From: Anaerolineales bacterium
GTDB taxonomy: Bacteria > Chloroflexota > Anaerolineae > Anaerolineales > UBA4823
Length of the DNA stretch: 37,163 bases
Reading direction: 5' to 3'
Assembly (NCBI GenBank): GCA_020061105.1
Contig: JAGUYW010000047.1
Coordinates: 1-37,163 of the forward strand
The position numbers were made by a program, and so were the translations under genes. The notes beneath the pieces are model-generated. The model worked only from the letters and a program-made list of their open reading frames with translations, did not search any database and had not been told where the DNA came from. Every line of letters starts with the position of its first letter. Within the stretch, counting starts at the first letter, position 1. Positions 28,645-37,163 of this stretch are shown here, piece by piece.

Positions 28645-29844
28645 TCATGGCGTCGGCTGCGCGCCGCTGCAGACTGCCAATCCTTCGGTGGCATTGTAAA
28701 CGGCAATCTCATCATTGGGAACGCCCGTCAACAAGGCCTGGAAAACTGGCACCGCTTCGCTGCAGCGGTTCGAACGCGCCAGGGCAAAGCCATAAAACCA
28801 ATAATACTCCATAACGCGCCCATAATCTAATGGAATGCCCTCGACAGCCGCACCATCTTCGGTAAGACCGCCACGCACAGCCAACCCCAATTCGATAATC
28901 GCCTTGTTATACTGACCCATGCGATAATAAATGATCCCCAGGTTGCCATGCAGGCGCGCATCCTGCGGATTGACCGCAATCGCTTCTTCCGCATATTGGG
29001 CTGCCTGGGCAAAGCGTCCATCCGCGAAAAAGGCGCGTGATAGCTCGGTCAGGGCAATCGTATCGTTCGGGTTAAGGGCATACGAGGCCAGCAATGATTC
29101 TTGAGCCAGGTCATATTCACCCAGGGCTTTGTAGGTCACCCCCAGGTAGAGATGAAGATCAGCGATGTTTTTGTTAATCGTGATCGCCGCCCGGAATTCG
29201 TCGACCGCCTGGTTCAGGTTCTGAGTATTGAGTAAAACCAGCCCGCGCGCCCGGCGCACTTCCAGCAGAGTCGGATCCAGATCGAGAGCCCTCTTCGATT
29301 CATCCGCCGCTTTTTGAATGTTTGAGCCCTGGTTTACTAAAATTTCGGCGTAATAAGCGTGCACCAGGGCGCTGTTGGGATCCAAAGCCAGCGCCTTCTG
29401 GATTTCGAGCTCAGCCTCGCCAAATTTTCGTTGAAATCCCAACGCCCAACCTAAGACCGCGTGCGCCAGCGGGTTGTTCGGGTTTTTCAGCAACGCGTTC
29501 TGGGCATTGATCACAGCTTCGTCATATTCGCCGGTGAAAGCCTGCAAGCGCGCCAGGATAATATAATTGGATGGGTTGGAAGGATCGGCCAGAATAGCTT
29601 GTTTATAGGCCTCAATGGCCTGTTTGAGCTTCCCTTCCTGGTAATACTGCTGCGCCTGGTTCACAAATGATTCGGGGCTGCGAGTGGGGGTGGGGGTAGG
29701 GATGAAGAACGGCGGAGTCGCCGGTACGACTACCTGGTTTAAATAGATAAAGAAACCGATCAGCACTGTCAGGGTGACGACCAATCCATAATTCGGCCGC
29801 CTGGTGCGGCGCGTCATTGTCCAACGATTTCCACGTAAATACAT
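28645..29844 (-). CDS. TPR repeat membrane protein (paralog B)
   Basis: N-terminal TM LVVTLTVLIGFFIYLNQVVV; TPRs e.g. LVHAYYAEILVNQGSNIQKAADESKRALDLDP. Confidence 0.88.
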   Translation of the reverse strand: MYLRGNRWTMTRRTRRPNYGLVVTLTVLIGFFIYLNQVVVPATPPFFIPTPTPTRSPESFVNQAQQYYQEGKLKQAIEAYKQAILADPSNPSNYIILARLQAFTGEYDEAVINAQNALLKNPNNPLAHAVLGWALGFQRKFGEAELEIQKALALDPNSALVHAYYAEILVNQGSNIQKAADESKRALDLDPTLLEVRRARGLVLLNTQNLNQAVDEFRAAITINKNIADLHLYLGVTYKALGEYDLAQESLLASYALNPNDTIALTELSRAFFADGRFAQAAQYAEEAIAVNPQDARLHGNLGIIYYRMGQYNKAIIELGLAVRGGLTEDGAAVEGIPLDYGRVMEYYWFYGFALARSNRCSEAVPVFQALLTGVPNDEIAVYNATEGLAVCSGAQPTP

Positions 29845-29903
29845 ATTTTTATCATACCATCCCTACCGGGGCAAATCAAGGCTACATAAAAGAACTCTAA
29901 GTC

Positions 29904-29932
29904 TTGCAAATCCTGGCGCTTGCGGCTAGAAT
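29904..29932 (+). promoter_or_regulatory. trmD promoter
   Basis: TTGCAA-17 bp-TAGAAT, ending 9 nt before ATG 29942. Confidence 0.6.
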
Positions 29933-29941
29933 GAGTGTGTG

Positions 29942-30721
29942 ATGAGCGCCACGCTGCATTTCGAAGTCTTCAGCCTGTTTCCCGAGGTATTTGAACCTTA
30001 CCTGCAAACCAGCATTTTACAACGCGCTCGCCAGAGCAACCTGGTCAGCGTTGCGCTGCACAACATTCGTGACTGGACATATGACCGCCACCATGTAACC
30101 GATGACGAGCCTTACGGCGGCGGCGGCGGCATGGTGATGAAACCAGAGCCGATCTTCCGCGCCATTGAAGAGTGCCTGGGCGCGCCGCCCACCTGTCCCG
30201 TGATATTACTCACCCCACAAGGACGCCCCTTCAACCAAAAAGTCGCCCAAGAATTAGCCGAGGGCGCTTCTTTCGAACAACCCAAACGCCTGGCCTTACT
30301 GTGCGGGCGTTACGAGGGCATTGACGAACGCGTCTGCGAACACCTGGTAACGGACGAGATTTCGATTGGCGATTACGTGATCACCGGCGGCGAACTGGCC
30401 GCCCTGGTCGTGATCGACGCCGTCACGCGTTTTCTCCCCGGCGCCCTGGGCGACCCAGACGGCGCCCTGGACGACTCGCACGCCTCTGGGCTGCTCGAAT
30501 ACCCGCACTACACCCGCCCGGCTGAGTTCCGCGGCTGGCGCGTGCCAGATGTCTTGCTCTCTGGCGACCATGCCAAGGTGGCGCTATGGCGTCGCCAACA
30601 GGCCTTGCTGCGCACTTACCAACGCCGGCCCGACTTACTTATCAACGCGCCGCTCAGCGCAGCCGACCGAAAATTCTTACAACAGTTAGACGCCGGCAAA
30701 TGGCTGGATACAACTGAATAA
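29942..30721 (+). CDS. trmD: tRNA (guanine-N1)-methyltransferase
   Basis: [82 protein letters not shown]; alternative GTG start at 29939. Confidence 0.97.
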   Translation: MSATLHFEVFSLFPEVFEPYLQTSILQRARQSNLVSVALHNIRDWTYDRHHVTDDEPYGGGGGMVMKPEPIFRAIEECLGAPPTCPVILLTPQGRPFNQKVAQELAEGASFEQPKRLALLCGRYEGIDERVCEHLVTDEISIGDYVITGGELAALVVIDAVTRFLPGALGDPDGALDDSHASGLLEYPHYTRPAEFRGWRVPDVLLSGDHAKVALWRRQQALLRTYQRRPDLLINAPLSAADRKFLQQLDAGKWLDTTE

Positions 30722-30771
30722 TTCACCCAACGCTCGACATCCGTTCTTCCCAACCTGCATAGGAGGCTCTC

Positions 30772-32022
30772 ATGAAACTGAACTATGGCAAGATTTTCCT
30801 GCTCGGCTTTGGTTTTTTTGGCGTCAGCGTCATATGGGGCGTGTATAACGCCTTTGTGCCGCTCTTTTTGGCGAACAAATTTTCGCTTTCGCCAGCCTGG
30901 ATCGGCTTTTTTATGACCCTGGATAATATCGCCGCCCTGCTTATCCAACCGCCGGTAGGCGCCTGGTCTGACAGGCTGCGCACTCCTATTGGCAGACGTA
31001 TGCCATTCATTTTAATTGGAGCGCCAATTGGGGCGCTAGCCTTCGGCCTGATCCCGTTGGCGGCTGTGCTGCCGCTCTTCGTGGCCTGCACCAGCACCTT
31101 ACTGCTCAGCATGGCCCTTTGGCGCACCCCGGTTATTGCCCTGATGCCCGATATTACCCCCTCTCAATTCCGTTCGCAAGCCAATGGTGTGATTAACTTC
31201 ATGGGCGGTGTAGGCGCAATCGTCTCGTTCCTGGTCGGGGCGCGCTTGTATGACATGAATACAGCCTTCCCGTTCTGGATGGGGTCGGTATTGGTGATCG
31301 TTGCCAGCCTGCTGGTGTTCATTTTCATCAAGGAACCCAAGGTGTATGAAGAGAGCGAGGAAAAACCCAGCCTGCTGGCTAGCCTGAAGGAAGTGATCAG
31401 TTCAAAAGAGAAAAGCGCCTTACGCATGTTACTGGCGATCTTCTTCTGGTTCCTGGGTTACAACGCTATTGAGGCCTTTTTCACCCTATACGCCAATAAA
31501 CACCTCGGGCTGCCCGAATCCGATGGGGCGCGCCTGCTTGGACAGCTTTCGTTCATCTTTGTCATCTTCGCCCTGCCTTCCGGTTTCATCGGTGGGCGAA
31601 TTGGGCGGCGCAAGACCATCATGACGGGCATTGCCTTGATGGGGATGGTGATCCTGGCAATCTTCTTGATGCCAGCAGAAACCCTCACTACTCAAGTTAC
31701 CAGGTTACCAGTTCTGGGCGTAGTCCCCGTAATCGGTCTCTTTCTCATGGCAGCAGGTTTCTCCTGGGCATTGATCAACATTAACTCGCTGCCCATGGTT
31801 GTTGACATGACAGACGCCACTCGCCTGGGAACATTTACAGGCCTGTATTACCTGTCGTCCACCCTGGCTGCAATTGCCGGGCCAAATGTGAATGGCTGGA
31901 TCATCCAACTGACCGGCAATAACTATAACAACACCATGCTAATTGCGCCGATCTTCATGGTGGCGGCATTCATAATGATGGCGGGTGTGCGCCGCGGCGA
32001 AGCGCAAATCACTGCTGCATAA
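30772..32022 (+). CDS. MFS transporter, SLC45/GPH-like
   Basis: GVYNAFVPLFLANKFSLSPAWIGFFMTLDNIAALLIQPPVGAWSDRLRTPIGRRMPFILIGAP; AGGAGG ribosome-binding site. Confidence 0.9.
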   Translation: MKLNYGKIFLLGFGFFGVSVIWGVYNAFVPLFLANKFSLSPAWIGFFMTLDNIAALLIQPPVGAWSDRLRTPIGRRMPFILIGAPIGALAFGLIPLAAVLPLFVACTSTLLLSMALWRTPVIALMPDITPSQFRSQANGVINFMGGVGAIVSFLVGARLYDMNTAFPFWMGSVLVIVASLLVFIFIKEPKVYEESEEKPSLLASLKEVISSKEKSALRMLLAIFFWFLGYNAIEAFFTLYANKHLGLPESDGARLLGQLSFIFVIFALPSGFIGGRIGRRKTIMTGIALMGMVILAIFLMPAETLTTQVTRLPVLGVVPVIGLFLMAAGFSWALININSLPMVVDMTDATRLGTFTGLYYLSSTLAAIAGPNVNGWIIQLTGNNYNNTMLIAPIFMVAAFIMMAGVRRGEAQITAA

Positions 32023-32083
32023 AAGGGAACAACCTCCGGCGCGTCGCGTTGGTGGTGGGCTGCACGGCGCGCCGGAATATCGA

Positions 32084-32770
32084 ATGTCCATCGACCTCAA
32101 TCGCGCCATCCTGTATATCGACGAAGCCCTGCTGGTGGTGGATAAACCAGCCGGTTTACCGACCCTACCAGACGGCTACCAGCCAGATGCTCCATGCCTG
32201 ATCGGATTGCTCAAACTGAGCTTTGCCCCGCTCTGGGTCGTGCACCGTCTGGACAAAGACACCAGCGGGGTGATCGTCTTTGCCCGCAGCGCTGCCGCCC
32301 ACCGCCAGCTCAACACCCAATTCGAGCAACGCCAGGCCGAAAAACGCTACCATGCTCTGGCGCACGGCAGCCCGCTATGGGAAGAGACCACGGTCGATTT
32401 GCCGCTGCGCCCCAACGGCGACCGCCGCCACCGCACAGTCATCGACCCGCAACGCGGCAAACCCGCCAGCACCAGCCTGCGCCTGTTACAACGCTTTGAT
32501 AATTACACATTGCTCGAAGCCACCCCACACACCGGGCGCACCCACCAGATCCGCGCCCACCTGGCAGCCTTGGGTTTCCCCATTGCCGCCGACGCTCTCT
32601 ATGGCCCCAAAACCTCTCACCCGCCACCCCCCATCGCCCGCCTGGCGCTGCACGCTTACAGTTTGCAACTGTTGCACCCGCTCAGCCAGGCGCAGATTTC
32701 TTTCCAGGCGCCCTGCCCGGCCGATTTTTTACAGGCCGTGCAGCAGTTAGGCCCAACAACCACCCGTTAA
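32084..32770 (+). CDS. RluA family pseudouridine synthase
   Basis: LLVVDKPAGLPTLP, PLWVVHRLDKDTSGVIVFARS, EATPHTGRTHQIRAHLAALGFPIAADALYG; start set to 32084. Confidence 0.94.
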   Translation: MSIDLNRAILYIDEALLVVDKPAGLPTLPDGYQPDAPCLIGLLKLSFAPLWVVHRLDKDTSGVIVFARSAAAHRQLNTQFEQRQAEKRYHALAHGSPLWEETTVDLPLRPNGDRRHRTVIDPQRGKPASTSLRLLQRFDNYTLLEATPHTGRTHQIRAHLAALGFPIAADALYGPKTSHPPPPIARLALHAYSLQLLHPLSQAQISFQAPCPADFLQAVQQLGPTTTR

Positions 32771-32808
32771 CATCGCGTTAGAAATTTGACCCTACGACTG
32801 GCGCATTC

Positions 32809-32837
32809 TTGACGCTATGCCAGCGGCATGGTATCAT
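32809..32837 (+). promoter_or_regulatory. hrcA operon promoter
   Basis: TTGACG-17 bp-TATCAT. Confidence 0.8.
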
Positions 32838-32850
32838 CATTAGAGTTTGA

Positions 32851-32877
32851 TTAGCACTCTCGCATCGAGAGTGCTAA
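32851..32877. promoter_or_regulatory. CIRCE element upstream of hrcA operon
   Basis: TTAGCACTC-N9-GAGTGCTAA, perfect. Confidence 0.97.
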
Positions 32878-32895
32878 AAATTAAGGGTAGTTTAG

Positions 32896-33924
32896 ATGTT
32901 AAGCGAACGCCAAAAACTGATTTTAGCCCTGGTCATCCGTGACTATATTGATACCGCTCAACCGGTCGGTTCCAAGCATCTGGTTGAGAATTACACTTCA
33001 GACTTCTCATCCGCCACGGTGCGCAATGAGATGGTAACACTGACCGAAATGGGCTATCTGCGCCAGCCGCACACGTCCGCCGGGCGAGTGCCGAGCGAGG
33101 AAGGCTATCGTTTTTTTGTTCGCCAGCTGATGGGGCACACCGAACTGCCAGCCAATACCCAACGCACCATTGTGCACCAGTTCTACCAGATCGGCAGCGA
33201 TATGGACCACTGGATGCGCCTGGCAGCTTCCGTGTTGGCGCACCAGGCGCAAGCCGCCTCATTGGTAACCGCGCCGCGTCCTGAAACAGCTCGCTTCAAA
33301 CACCTCGAGTTAATCTGCACCCGTGGTCGCCAGGTATTGATGGTGCTGGTGCTGTCGAACGGTGAAGTGTTGCAACAAATGCTGGCCCTCGGCGAACCAG
33401 TCATGCAAGAACAATTGAGTGGTGTAGCCGACAGCCTGAACCTGATTTGCCGCGGGCTGGACGCCGATGGAATTGCCAGGCTTCCCGCTGCCACAACCGC
33501 CCTGGAACAAGATGTCATCCGCCTGGTGGCAGACGAAATGCGCCGCCTTCACGCCAGCGTGGCAGGAGAATTGTATCGCGATGGCCTGACCCATGTTCTG
33601 GCAGAGCCAGAATTTGGCGAAGCTGACGTTGCTCGCCGGGCTTTGCGCGTATTGGAAGAGCGCCCGCTATTAGAAGATTTGCTCACTCGCACAGTTTTGG
33701 CAAGCGAGATGGGCGGCGTTCAAGTTCTGATCGGCGGCGAAGGGCATTGGGAAGAACTGAGAGAGTGCTCGGTGATCCTGGCGCGTTATGGCGCCCCAGG
33801 GTTAGCCAGCGGGGCTGTCGGCGTGCTTGGTCCGATGCGCATGCCCTATGGGCGCTCGATTTCGACCGTGCGTTTTGTGGCAGGGCTGCTCAGCAACCTG
33901 TTGGAAGATTGGCACGTGGAATAG
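32896..33924 (+). CDS. hrcA: heat-inducible transcription repressor HrcA
   Basis: MLSERQKLILALVIRDYIDTAQPVGSKHLVENYTSDFSSATVRNEMVTLTEMGYLRQPHTSAGRVPSEEGYRFFV. Confidence 0.97.
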   Translation: MLSERQKLILALVIRDYIDTAQPVGSKHLVENYTSDFSSATVRNEMVTLTEMGYLRQPHTSAGRVPSEEGYRFFVRQLMGHTELPANTQRTIVHQFYQIGSDMDHWMRLAASVLAHQAQAASLVTAPRPETARFKHLELICTRGRQVLMVLVLSNGEVLQQMLALGEPVMQEQLSGVADSLNLICRGLDADGIARLPAATTALEQDVIRLVADEMRRLHASVAGELYRDGLTHVLAEPEFGEADVARRALRVLEERPLLEDLLTRTVLASEMGGVQVLIGGEGHWEELRECSVILARYGAPGLASGAVGVLGPMRMPYGRSISTVRFVAGLLSNLLEDWHVE

Positions 33925-33993
33925 CGGCTGGCCTGCAAACCAGGATTACCAAATAACCAGATTTCTCTCAATAAAGGAAAGTAAAAGAGAAGC

Positions 33994-34542
33994 ATGAGCA
34001 AAAAGAATATACACAACCCCGATACACAACCTGCGCCAGATGCGCCTGCTGCTGTCGAGAGCGCCATCGATCCCGCCGCACTGGAAAGCTGCCAGCAAGA
34101 ATTGGCGCAAGCGCTTTCCAAGGCTGACGAATATTTGGAAGGATGGCAGCGCTCCCGGGCTGAGTTTTCCAACTACAAAAAGCGCATCGAGCGCGAGCAG
34201 ACCCAGATTTACCAGACCACGGCCGGCAACATCTTAAAACGTTACCTGGATATCATCGATGATCTGGAACGCGCTTTGAAGAACCGCCCTCAAGACAACG
34301 AAGGACGCACCTGGGCGGAAGGTATCGAGTTGATTTACCGGAAATTCTTAACCATCTTGGAAAATGAAGGGGTCAAGCCCATGCAAGCTGAAGGGCAACC
34401 GTTCGACCCCACCTTACACGAAGCAGTCATGTCTGAAGATAATCCCAATTACCAAAGCGGCCAGGTAATTGAAGTGCTTCAACAAGGTTACCTGCTGGGT
34501 GACCGCGTCCTACGTCCTGCCATGGTGCGCGTGGCGAACTAA
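33994..34542 (+). CDS. grpE: nucleotide exchange factor GrpE
   Basis: YLEGWQRSRAEFSNYKKRIEREQ...LDIIDDLERALKNRP...GVKPMQAEGQPFDPTLHEAVM...VLQQGYLLGDRVLRPAMVRVAN. Confidence 0.96.
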   Translation: MSKKNIHNPDTQPAPDAPAAVESAIDPAALESCQQELAQALSKADEYLEGWQRSRAEFSNYKKRIEREQTQIYQTTAGNILKRYLDIIDDLERALKNRPQDNEGRTWAEGIELIYRKFLTILENEGVKPMQAEGQPFDPTLHEAVMSEDNPNYQSGQVIEVLQQGYLLGDRVLRPAMVRVAN

Positions 34543-34567
34543 CTTTTCATAACTCTGGAGGCTTTCT

Positions 34568-36472
34568 ATGGGCAAAATTATCGGCATCGATCTAGGCACG
34601 ACCAACTCGGTCGTGGCAGTGATGGAAGGCGGCGAGCCAACTGTGATCCCTTCAGCAGAGGGAGAACGCCTGGTGCCTTCTGTCGTGGCAGTGAACAAAA
34701 ACAACGAACGCCCCGTCGGGCGTGTGGCTCGTAACCAGGCTGTAGTCAACCCTGAAAACACAATCTTCTCTATCAAGCGCTTCATGGGACGAAAATATAG
34801 CGACGCCGAAGTTCAGCGCGCCACTTCGCTCGTGCCTTACAAAGTCACCCAGGCGCCTAACGGGGATGTGCGAGTGGTCTTGGGCGGCAAAGAATATTCT
34901 CCGCCTGAAGTTTCCGCCATGATCCTGGCGAAGCTAAAAGCAGACGCCGAGGCTTACCTGGGCGAACCCGTCACCCAGGCAGTCATCACAGTACCGGCTT
35001 ACTTCAACGACGCCCAGCGCAACGCCACCAAAGACGCCGGCAAGATCGCCGGTCTGGAAGTGCTGCGCATTATCAACGAGCCCACCGCCTCATCCCTGGC
35101 TTACGGCCTGGACAAGAAAAAAGATGAGGTTATCGCGGTCTATGACCTGGGTGGCGGCACCTTCGACATCTCCATTCTCGATGTCGGCGATGGCGTATTC
35201 CAGGTTCGCTCCACCAATGGCGACACCTTCCTGGGCGGTGATGATTTCGATCAACGCATTATTGACCATATCGCCGAAGAATTTCAACACGCCAACGGCA
35301 TTAACCTGCGCAGCGATCGCCAGGCCTTGCAACGTCTAAAAGAAGCCGCCGAGAAAGCCAAGATCGAACTCTCCAGCCTGATGCAGACCGAAATCAACCT
35401 GCCCTACATCACCGCCGACGCCTCTGGCCCCAAGCACCTGGTGATGACCTTGACCCGCGCCAAGTTGGAACAACTGACTGGCGACCTGATCGAACGCTCG
35501 CTCGCCCCGGTGCGCCAGGCTCTCAAAGATGCCGGCGCGCAGGCCTCCGAAATCAACGAAGTCGTTATGGTCGGCGGGATGACGCGTATGCCCGCCGTGC
35601 AAGACGCCGTACGCCGCCTGTTCAACAAGGAACCCCACAAAGGCGTCAACCCAGACGAAGTCGTCGCCATCGGCGCCGCCATCCAGGCCGGCGTATTGGG
35701 AGGCGAGGTAAAAGACATTCTTCTGCTGGATGTCACCCCACTGACTCTTTCCGTGGAAACCCTGGGCAGCGTGGCCACTCCGCTCATTGAGCGCAACACC
35801 ACTATTCCAACCCGCAAAAGCCAGGTTTTCTCCACCGCCAGCGACAACCAATCGCAGGTCGAAATCCACGTTTTGCAGGGCGAACGCCCCATGGCGCAGG
35901 ACAATAAATCCTTAGGAAAATTTATCCTGGATGGCATCCCCCCTGCGCCGCGCGGCATTCCACAGGTCGAAGTCACCTTCGATATTGACGCCAACGGCAT
36001 TTTGAAAGTCACCGCTTTAGATAAAGCCACCCAGCGCAGCCAGCACATTACGATCACCGCTTCTTCAGGCTTGAGCAATGAAGAAGTAGAGAAGATGCGC
36101 AAAGAAGCTGAACTGCACGCCGATGAAGATCGCAAGCGCAAAGAATTGATCGAAGCCCGCAACCAGGCCGACAACCTGGCTTACTCCGCTGAAAAGGTGC
36201 TGCGCGATCTGGGCGAAAAAGTCCCCGCCGACATAAAGACCCAGGTGGAAGACAAAATTGCCAAAGTTCGCCGGGTGCTGGACACGAACGAAGCAGATAC
36301 AATTAACGCCGCAGCAGAAGAACTCAACCAGATTTTACAGCAGGTGGGCGCCGCCGCCTACCAGCAAGGCGCCCCAGAAGCTGCGCCAGGCGGCGAAACA
36401 CCCCCGCCCGGCCCACAAGACACTCCCCCCGGTGGGGATGAAGTTGTAGACGGCGAGTTTCGCAACGCCTAA
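34568..36472 (+). CDS. dnaK: molecular chaperone DnaK
   Basis: [79 protein letters not shown]. Confidence 0.99.
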   Translation: MGKIIGIDLGTTNSVVAVMEGGEPTVIPSAEGERLVPSVVAVNKNNERPVGRVARNQAVVNPENTIFSIKRFMGRKYSDAEVQRATSLVPYKVTQAPNGDVRVVLGGKEYSPPEVSAMILAKLKADAEAYLGEPVTQAVITVPAYFNDAQRNATKDAGKIAGLEVLRIINEPTASSLAYGLDKKKDEVIAVYDLGGGTFDISILDVGDGVFQVRSTNGDTFLGGDDFDQRIIDHIAEEFQHANGINLRSDRQALQRLKEAAEKAKIELSSLMQTEINLPYITADASGPKHLVMTLTRAKLEQLTGDLIERSLAPVRQALKDAGAQASEINEVVMVGGMTRMPAVQDAVRRLFNKEPHKGVNPDEVVAIGAAIQAGVLGGEVKDILLLDVTPLTLSVETLGSVATPLIERNTTIPTRKSQVFSTASDNQSQVEIHVLQGERPMAQDNKSLGKFILDGIPPAPRGIPQVEVTFDIDANGILKVTALDKATQRSQHITITASSGLSNEEVEKMRKEAELHADEDRKRKELIEARNQADNLAYSAEKVLRDLGEKVPADIKTQVEDKIAKVRRVLDTNEADTINAAAEELNQILQQVGAAAYQQGAPEAAPGGETPPPGPQDTPPGGDEVVDGEFRNA

Positions 36473-36493
36473 AACCCTTAGAATTTTATGCCC

Positions 36494-36531
36494 GCGCTGA
36501 CTTTAACAGATTTGATCGTTAAAGTCAGCGC
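36494..36531 (+). repeat. perfect 14-bp hairpin in the dnaK-dnaJ gap
   Basis: GCGCTGACTTTAAC-10 nt-GTTAAAGTCAGCGC. Confidence 0.9.
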
Positions 36532-36659
36532 TGGTTCAAAAAATCTTGAACTGTTATGCGGGCGCAATACGCCTGCGATTAAAAAACCATCGATAATCAG
36601 CAAGGTATCCTTTATTTCGATCAGGGCGCTTCGTCTGTCGCCCTGGATAGCATGGTGAG

Positions 36660-37163
36660 ATGACACAACGCGATTACTACGAAATCCTCGGCGTACCGCG
36701 CAGCGCCTCCAACGATGACCTCAAGTCGGCGTTTCGCAAATTGGCCCGCCAATATCATCCCGATGTCAACAAAGAGCCAGACGCCGAAGAGCGCTTCAAG
36801 GAATTGAACGAAGCCTATGCGATTCTCTCAGATGAGAACAAACGCGCCGCTTATGACCGCTTTGGTCATGCCGGCGTACGCGGCCCGAACGGCGCTCCTG
36901 ATTTCAATGTAGATTTTTCCGATTTCGCCGATATCTTTGGCGACTTATTCGGCTTCGGCGGCTTCCGCTCTGCCTCGCGCTCGCGCAACGCCCCGCGTCG
37001 CGGCGCAGATTTGCAATACCGTCTTGACCTGAGCTTCGAAGAAGCGGCTTTTGGGATCGAGAAAGAGATCGAAATTATCCGCGACGAAACCTGCTCGAAA
37101 TGCAAGGGCAGCGGCGCCGAGCCAGGCACCTCCCCAACGCGTTGCAGCACCTGCAATGGCAGC
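36660..37163 (+). CDS. dnaJ: molecular chaperone DnaJ, 3' end outside window
   Basis: [73 protein letters not shown]...[12 protein letters not shown]; absent from the ORF track because it is open at the right edge. Confidence 0.98.
   Translation, partial: MTQRDYYEILGVPRSASNDDLKSAFRKLARQYHPDVNKEPDAEERFKELNEAYAILSDENKRAAYDRFGHAGVRGPNGAPDFNVDFSDFADIFGDLFGFGGFRSASRSRNAPRRGADLQYRLDLSFEEAAFGIEKEIEIIRDETCSKCKGSGAEPGTSPTRCSTCNGS

Noticed and set aside
35404-36174. 256-aa minus-strand ORF opposite dnaK (and 35336..35869)
   Set aside because: Antisense to a conserved dnaK; low-complexity Ser/Arg composition and no independent start signals.

Overview
The window looks like a chromosomal segment from a GC-rich Chloroflexi/Anaerolineae-like bacterium (taxonomy is inferred from gene content and style, not tested). 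It is mostly housekeeping genes. They include menG/ubiE (partial) with ubiX, a UDP-glucose dehydrogenase, an Rrf2 regulator, an orphan urocanate hydratase, an RNase J, a groES-groEL operon with CIRCE, trmD, an RluA-type pseudouridine synthase, and a CIRCE-controlled hrcA-grpE-dnaK-dnaJ operon cut by the right edge. Less ordinary content: a tightly packed operon of a degenerate serine/threonine kinase-like protein, two tandem CcmC-like membrane proteins and an MFS transporter; three TPR membrane proteins sharing a C-terminal Cys pair; a membrane protein with an internal duplication; a DUF418 gene remnant; a RHH/PIN toxin-antitoxin pair with a perfect palindromic operator; a 21-bp perfect inverted repeat upstream of hutU; and a recurring architecture with TATAAT-like -10 boxes 6-9 nt from start codons, suggesting leaderless transcripts. 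No CRISPR array, rRNA, tRNA or transposase was recognised. I found no clear-cut new multi-gene defence or mobile system. The best candidates for undescribed biology are the pseudokinase/CcmC-like operon and the leaderless promoter set.
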